This document shows, one piece after another, positions 41,912 to 47,275 of a stretch of 47,275 nucleotides of DNA. The DNA comes from Microbacterium resistens NBRC 103078 (GTDB lineage: Bacteria; Actinomycetota; Actinomycetes; Actinomycetales; Microbacteriaceae), in assembly GCF_001552355.1 (NCBI RefSeq), contig NZ_BCRA01000041.1, positions 1-47,275 on the forward strand, read 5' to 3'. Position numbers and translations under genes: made by a program. How positions within the stretch are numbered: the stretch's first letter is position 1; each line of letters opens with the position of its first letter. Under the pieces are notes generated by a model, which worked only from the letters and a program-made list of their open reading frames with translations, was not told the DNA's origin and did no database searches.

Positions 41912-42947
41912 CCGCCGCGTCTGCGGACGGCTCGGCCTTCTGCACTGCCGCGCTCGCGGCGTCGCGCTCCTCCTGCGCGGCCCGGAGCATCCGTTCCGCG
42001 CGCTCCAGTCGACGCTCCTCGAAGGTGCGCGGTCGCCCGGCGGTCGCGTCGTCCTGGTCCTCGACGGCGGTGATGATGAACGCGCCCGCGTAGAGCACGA
42101 CCTGCGCCGAGAGGTTCAGCCAGATCAGGAGAGCGATGAGGGCGGCGAAGGAGGCCAACAGCGGGTTGGCCCGCGCGCCGCCGATGAAGAGGCCGGACAG
42201 CTGCTGGAGGACGAGGAGCCCGAGGCCGCCGAGGAGGGCGCCCGACCACAGCGCGCGCGCCGAGGCCCGCACGCCGGACAGCACGACGAACAGCGCGGCG
42301 ACGAGCAGCGTGTCCATGACGAGGATGATCAGGATGTCCAGAGCCCGCTCCGCCCACACGGCCGCGGGAGAGTCCTCCGCACCGAGCGCTCCCGTGAGCG
42401 CCCGGATGCCGGAGCCGCCCGTGACGGTCAGGAACGCCGTCACCGCGACGGCGAGGGCGATGCCGATCGCCAGGGCGAGGTTGCGCAGGATCACCCAGAG
42501 CCAGAACACGTCGTCGCCCACGGTGCCGGCGAGGGAGCGCAAGGCGGTCCGCAGGGCTCCGATCGCCCCGAGCGCGGCGCCGACGAGCGCGACAAGTGAG
42601 GCGATGCCGGTGAGGGTGAGGCCGGTGGGCGCGGTGATGGCCTCGGCGTCCACGATGCCGTCCGGTCCCACCAGCCCGGGGATCGCGGAGTCCACCGCCG
42701 CGACGAGGGCGCGGAACGCCTCCGGATTCCCCGCGAGCCACAGACCCGCGATGGAGAAGCCGAGGAGCACCGCCGCGAACACGCTGAACAGGGCGCGGTA
42801 GGTGATGCTGTCCGCCAGCACCGGTCCGCGGCGTTCGATGTAGAGGAGCGCGGCCCGGACCGCTCGGCGTCTCAGCGCGAAGGCGATCACGGTCTGAATC
42901 GCCCGCGCGAACGGGTTCTGTCGCTCGGCTTCCGGCGTCGCGTCCAT
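41862..42947 (-). CDS. YihY/BrkB family inner-membrane protein
   Basis: A 361-residue protein with six helices. The N-terminal segment RGPVLADSITYRALFSVFAAVLLGF corresponds to the family's LAYYTLLSLFP motif, and ANPLLASFAALIALLIWLNLSAQVVLYAGAF to the conserved C-terminal part. A charged coiled tail follows (EERRLERAERMLRAAQEERD). Role unknown despite old ribonuclease BN naming. ATG 42947 has TACGCT exactly six bases ahead on the minus strand, a leaderless promoter. Its 3' end runs 50 bases into lmeA, so the proteins overlap in antisense at their C-termini. Confidence 0.88.
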   Translation of the reverse strand: MDATPEAERQNPFARAIQTVIAFALRRRAVRAALLYIERRGPVLADSITYRALFSVFAAVLLGFSIAGLWLAGNPEAFRALVAAVDSAIPGLVGPDGIVDAEAITAPTGLTLTGIASLVALVGAALGAIGALRTALRSLAGTVGDDVFWLWVILRNLALAIGIALAVAVTAFLTVTGGSGIRALTGALGAEDSPAAVWAERALDILIILVMDTLLVAALFVVLSGVRASARALWSGALLGGLGLLVLQQLSGLFIGGARANPLLASFAALIALLIWLNLSAQVVLYAGAFIITAVEDQDDATAGRPRTFEERRLERAERMLRAAQEERDAASAAVQKAEPSADAAVTAKGRSRSAAGTRPT

Positions 42948-42987
42948 GCGTCGAGCGTATCCGGCGCGCCCGGGGGACTGGAGGACC

Positions 42988-43080
42988 GAGACGAAACGGT
43001 GCCGGCCGAGGGGCGTGGCGTTTCGTCTCGCGGAGACCCGCACTGAGCGAGCGAAGCGAGTCGAAGTGTCGCTCGACGAC
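42988..43080. repeat. Inverted GAGACGAAACG repeat with GAGCGAGCGAAGCGAG motif
   Basis: GAGACGAAACG (42988-42998) and its complement CGTTTCGTCTC (43019-43029) enclose 20 GC-rich bases. Sixteen bases on comes gagcgagcgaagcgagtcga and then GCTCGACGACC. I recall such strings as common intergenic repeats in Microbacterium genomes. It fills much of the 313-base gap between yihY and lysA; the rest holds the lysA promoter and leader. Confidence 0.6.
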
Positions 43081-43150
43081 CGAACGCGCCTGCCCGACGA
43101 GGCGCGTCATGACATGTCGCACCGCGACGGGGCGCCCTCCTCGCGTGTCC

Positions 43151-43156
43151 TAGACT
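43151..43156 (+). promoter_or_regulatory. -10 box of the lysA operon
   Basis: TAGACT fits the actinobacterial -10 consensus. It lies 104 bases before GTG 43261, so lysA would have a leader of about 95 bases, unlike the leaderless genes nearby. The leader holds GC-rich inverted sequences but no attenuator I can name. Confidence 0.45.
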
Positions 43157-43260
43157 GCTGGGGAACTCGGCCGGACGCCCCGCCGAGCACCGCTTCCGCG
43201 GCGGTCCGTCCTCGACGCGACCCGGGAAGCGGCGACACCCCTCCCGACGATTGGTGCTCC

Positions 43261-44736
43261 GTGGTCTCCGCCCTGCCCGACGAACCCCTCGCTCCGGAAT
43301 GGCTCGCCGTGCCCGCCGACCCGAACGACCTGGTCCCCGCCGTCTGGCCGGCCTCTGCCCGTCGCGACGACGACGGGGAGCTGCGTCTCGGCGGCGTCCG
43401 CGTGTCCGAGCTCCGCGCGCGCTTCGGCACGCCCCTGTACATCCTCGACGAGGACGAGGTGCGCGCCCACGCCCGCCGGATCCGCGAGGCGTTCGACGCG
43501 GCCGCCGCGGCGCACGGCACCCGATCCCGTGTGTACTACGCCGGGAAGGCGTTCCTCAGCGCCGACGTGGTGCGCTGGGTGAGCGAGGAGGGCCTGCGCC
43601 TGGACGTGTGCAGCCGCGGCGAGCTCGAGACGGCGCTCGCCGCCGGGGCGGACCCCGCCCGGCTCGGCTTCCACGGCAACAACAAGTCGGTCGCCGTCCT
43701 CGAACGCGCGGTGGAGGTCGGCGTCGGGACCATCGTCGTCGACAGCCTGATCGAGATCGAGCGCCTGGGCGCGATCGCCGCCCGCCTGGGGGCGGATCGC
43801 GCCGGGATCGTGCAGGACGTCCTGATCCGCGTGAACAGCGGCGTGCACGCCGAGACGCACGACTTCCTGGCGACGGCCCACGAGGATCAGAAGTTCGGCT
43901 TCGCGCTGGACGAGGCGCACGCGGCGGCGGCGCGGATTCGCGAGATGCCGAGCCTGAACCTGCTCGGACTGCACTGCCACATCGGCTCCCAGATCTTCGG
44001 CGCGGCGGGTTTCGCGGAGTCCGCGGCCCGCGTGGTCGACCTGCACGCCGAGCTCCTCGCCGGAGGGGACCTCCCGCTGCTGAACCTCGGCGGGGGCTTC
44101 GGCATCGCCTACACCGCAGCCGACGATCCCACGCCCATCGAGGTCCTCTCGTCCGCGATCGTCGAGGCGGTGGCGCGTGAGTGCGAGGTGCGCGGGATCA
44201 CGGTGCCGACGCTGGCCTTCGAGCCCGGGCGATCGGTCGTGGGCCAGGCCGGGGTGACGCTGTACGAGGTCGGCACGACCAAGCCGGTGTCGCTGGGGGA
44301 GCGCGGCGAGCGGCTCTACGTCAGCGTCGACGGCGGGATGAGCGACAACGCGCGACCCGCGCTGTACGGCGCGCCGTACTCGGCGAGGATCGCCTCCCGT
44401 GCGGGCACGGGAGACCCGGTGCTCGTCCGGGTGGTGGGGCTGCACTGCGAGTCCGGCGACATCGTCGTCGAGCACGAGTACCTGCCCGCCGACGTGACCC
44501 CCGGAGACCTGCTCGCGGTGCCGGCGACCGGGGCGTACTGCCACGCGCTGGCGAGCAACTATAACCACACCCCCCGCCCGCCGGTCGTGGCGGTGCGGGA
44601 CGGACACGCACGCCTGATCGTGCGCGGCGAGACCCTCGCGGACCTCCTCGGCCGCGACGCGGGCCTCGACGCCGTACCCGAACCGGCGGAGTCGTCCGCC
44701 GCCCAGCCCGGCTCCGCCGGAGAAGGAGAAGCATGA
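43261..44736 (+). CDS. lysA: Diaminopimelate decarboxylase
   Basis: A 491-residue PLP enzyme that makes lysine from meso-diaminopimelate, last step of the pathway. YYAGKAF gives the Schiff-base Lys96. Other marks are GFHGNNKS, LHCHIGSQIFG, LNLGGGFGIAY (phosphate loop), FEPGRSVVGQAG, SVDGGMSDNARPALYG and GLHCESGDIV with the partner-subunit Cys, ending in ATGAYCHALASNYNHTPRPP. I choose GTG 43261. The frame is open to 42946, but a -10 box at 43151 lies inside that part, and homologues begin near ALPDEPLAPEWLAVP. The stop overlaps the hom start (ATGA). Confidence 0.93.
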   Translation: MVSALPDEPLAPEWLAVPADPNDLVPAVWPASARRDDDGELRLGGVRVSELRARFGTPLYILDEDEVRAHARRIREAFDAAAAAHGTRSRVYYAGKAFLSADVVRWVSEEGLRLDVCSRGELETALAAGADPARLGFHGNNKSVAVLERAVEVGVGTIVVDSLIEIERLGAIAARLGADRAGIVQDVLIRVNSGVHAETHDFLATAHEDQKFGFALDEAHAAAARIREMPSLNLLGLHCHIGSQIFGAAGFAESAARVVDLHAELLAGGDLPLLNLGGGFGIAYTAADDPTPIEVLSSAIVEAVARECEVRGITVPTLAFEPGRSVVGQAGVTLYEVGTTKPVSLGERGERLYVSVDGGMSDNARPALYGAPYSARIASRAGTGDPVLVRVVGLHCESGDIVVEHEYLPADVTPGDLLAVPATGAYCHALASNYNHTPRPPVVAVRDGHARLIVRGETLADLLGRDAGLDAVPEPAESSAAQPGSAGEGEA

Positions 44737-46033
44737 CGCCGCAGCGCACCCTCCGCATCGCCCTGCTCGGTGCGGGATCCGTGGGATCCCAGGTCGCCCG
44801 TCTTCTGCTCGAGCACGGCGAGGAGCTGTCCGAGCGCAGCGGCGCCCGGCTGGAGCTCGCCGGGATCCTCGTGCGCGACCCGGACGCGCCGCGCGACACG
44901 GAGCTGCCCCGGGAGCTGCTCACCACCGATGCCGAGGCGCTGATCCTCGGCGCCGACATCGTCATCGAGCTGATGGGGGGCATCGAGCCGGCGCGGTCGC
45001 ACGTGCTGGCGGCCATCCGCTCGGGGGCGGACGTGGTCACCGGCAACAAGGCGCTGCTCGCCACGCACGGGGCCGAGATCTTCGAGGCCGCCGACCAGGT
45101 GGGCGCGTCCGTGTCCTACGAGGCCGCGGTGGCCGCCGCCATCCCGATCATCCGACCGTTGCGGGACTCGCTCGCCGGCGACCGGATCGTGCGGATCTTC
45201 GGAATCGTGAACGGCAGCACGAACTTCATCCTCGACAGCATGGACCGGGACGGCCTGAGTGCGCAGGAGGCGCAGCGCATCGCCACCGAGCTCGGATACC
45301 TCGAGGCGGACCCGACGCTGGACCTCGAGGGCTACGACGCCGCGCAGAAGGCCGCGATCCTCGCCAGCCTCGCCTTCCACACCCAGGTGTCCTTCGAGGA
45401 CGTGCACCGCGAGGGCATCGAGTCGGTGACCGCGGACATGATCGCCGACGCCCGTCGTGCGGGCTACGTGATCAAGCTCCTCGCCATCTGCGAGCGGCTG
45501 TCCGACCCCGAGGGCGGCGTCTCGGTGCGCGTCTACCCGGCGCTCATCGATCGCGAGCATCCGCTGGCGACGGTGCACGGCGGCAACAACGCCGTGTTCG
45601 TGGAGGCCGAGGCCGCGGGGCCGCTGATGTTCTACGGGGCAGGAGCCGGCGGCGTGCAGACGGCGTCGGCCGTGCTTGGCGATGTCGTCTCGGCCGCTCG
45701 CCGCCACCTCGCCGGTGGCGTGGGGGTCGGCGAGTCGGCGAGGCAGAGCCTGTCCGTCGCGCCGATCGGCCGTATCACCACCCGGTACCAGATCACGCTC
45801 GAGGTCGAGGACCTCCCGGGGGTCCTGGCGACCGTGGCCGGGATCCTCAGCGAGGAGGGTGTGTCCGTCGCGACGGCGCTGCAGACGGTGGAGGGCGAGG
45901 ACAGCGCCACGGCACGGATCGTGATCGGCACGCATCGCGCGTCCGAGCAGGCGCTCAGCGACACGGTCGCCCGGCTCGCGGAGAGCAGTGTCGTGCAGCG
46001 CGTGGTCTCCGTGCTGCGCGTGGAGGGGGAGTG

Positions 46034-46034
<1 letters not shown>
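44733..46034 (+). CDS. hom: Homoserine dehydrogenase
   Basis: A 433-residue NAD(P)-dependent enzyme that makes homoserine from aspartate semialdehyde. The Rossmann motif is LLGAGSVGSQVARLL (11-25), then ELMGGIEPARSHV, TGNKALLATHG, IFGIVNGSTNFIL and the catalytic region TELGYLEADPTLDLEGYDAAQKA. A C-terminal ACT domain (from about 350, ITLEVEDLPGVLATVAGIL) suggests threonine feedback control. It feeds ThrB in the same operon and MetX elsewhere in this window. It is coupled by four-base overlap to lysA upstream. Confidence 0.96.
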
Positions 46035-47008
<974 letters not shown>

Positions 47009-47171
47009 TTCCGGCCCGAGGCGCAATCTGCGCCGCACTCGCACCACCCGAACGACTCGCTGAGTCCTTTCGCGTGCGCTGAGCATCGGGCCCAGCGCAT
47101 CGCCGGTGCAGCCGCATGCCGAGGCTGCGGCACCCATCCGCTCATACCCACAGACGTGAAGAGGAGTACTC

Positions 47172-47275
47172 GTGGAGACCATCTCCGAGACCCAGTCCGA
47201 CGCGCCGGTTCCGGCGTCCGACGCCCCGGCGACCGCCGAGGCCGCACCCGCGGAGGCGGCGAAGGCGCCGGCCCG
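47172..47275 (+). CDS. rho: Transcription termination factor Rho, N-terminal start (partial)
   Basis: The first 34 codons of a gene running off the window. GTG start with GAAGAGGAG upstream. The peptide VETISETQSDAPVPAS is followed by an Ala-Pro-Glu rich stretch, as at the start of long actinobacterial Rho proteins, which carry such a disordered insert. The call relies chiefly on position directly after thrB, the standard actinobacterial order, plus the start sequence. Confidence 0.75.
   Translation, partial: METISETQSDAPVPASDAPATAEAAPAEAAKAPA

Overview
The window is high-GC actinobacterial chromosome, most like Microbacterium or a close relative in the Microbacteriaceae. This rests on GC-rich codon use, the argS-lysA-hom-thrB-rho order, DUF3097, DUF4436, DUF2510, LmeA and SIP-like proteins, and many genes whose -10 hexamer sits 6-9 bases before the start codon (leaderless style). 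I count about 45 protein genes, one tRNA, one clear pseudogene and several repeat or regulatory elements.

Layout. 1-5.5 kb: end of a NAD(P)HX dehydratase gene, a GT87-type membrane glycosyltransferase, a thiamine-binding MTH1187 protein, an NCS2 xanthine/urate permease with a short leader ORF, a NUDIX hydrolase and an MFS exporter. 5.5-9.7 kb: metX and metY of direct-sulfhydrylation methionine synthesis, separated by an AbiEi-like/PD-(D/E)XK gene that is flanked by two 78-bp four-box hairpin elements of identical geometry. 9.7-11.8 kb: an SDR, ung and a GNAT. 11.8-16.8 kb: a complete five-gene peptide-type ABC importer on the minus strand, preceded by an alpha/beta hydrolase. 18-21 kb: AhpD-like protein, tyrosine phosphatase, an IdeR-box-preceded SIP-like gene, an HExxHxxQ protein and an arginase-family enzyme. 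21-24 kb: a TPM-domain/PspA membrane-stress pair. 24-28.8 kb: DUF3097, trmB and four membrane-protein genes.

28.8-31.4 kb is the accessory part: tRNA-Arg(CCG), 360 bases without a convincing gene, a DUF2510-DUF4041-GIY-YIG-like protein of visibly lower GC, and a 5'-truncated, frameshifted fepC-type ATPase remnant. 31.4-39.3 kb: an SDR, an SGNH hydrolase and an amino-sugar locus: NgcEFG-type ABC importer, SIS protein and MurR/RpiR regulator on the minus strand, divergent from an N-acetylglucosamine-kinase-like gene. 39.4-47.3 kb: argS, lmeA, yihY (convergent, overlapping lmeA by 50 bp), then lysA-hom-thrB and the start of rho.

How genes work together: hom and thrB feed homoserine into threonine synthesis, while MetX and MetY take homoserine to homocysteine. 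lysA takes the parallel branch to lysine. The amino-sugar genes form an import, sensing and phosphorylation unit. The most unusual structure is the pair of four-box elements around the AbiEi-like/nuclease gene between metY and metX. The second is the tRNA-linked accessory segment that ends in a broken iron-siderophore ATPase.
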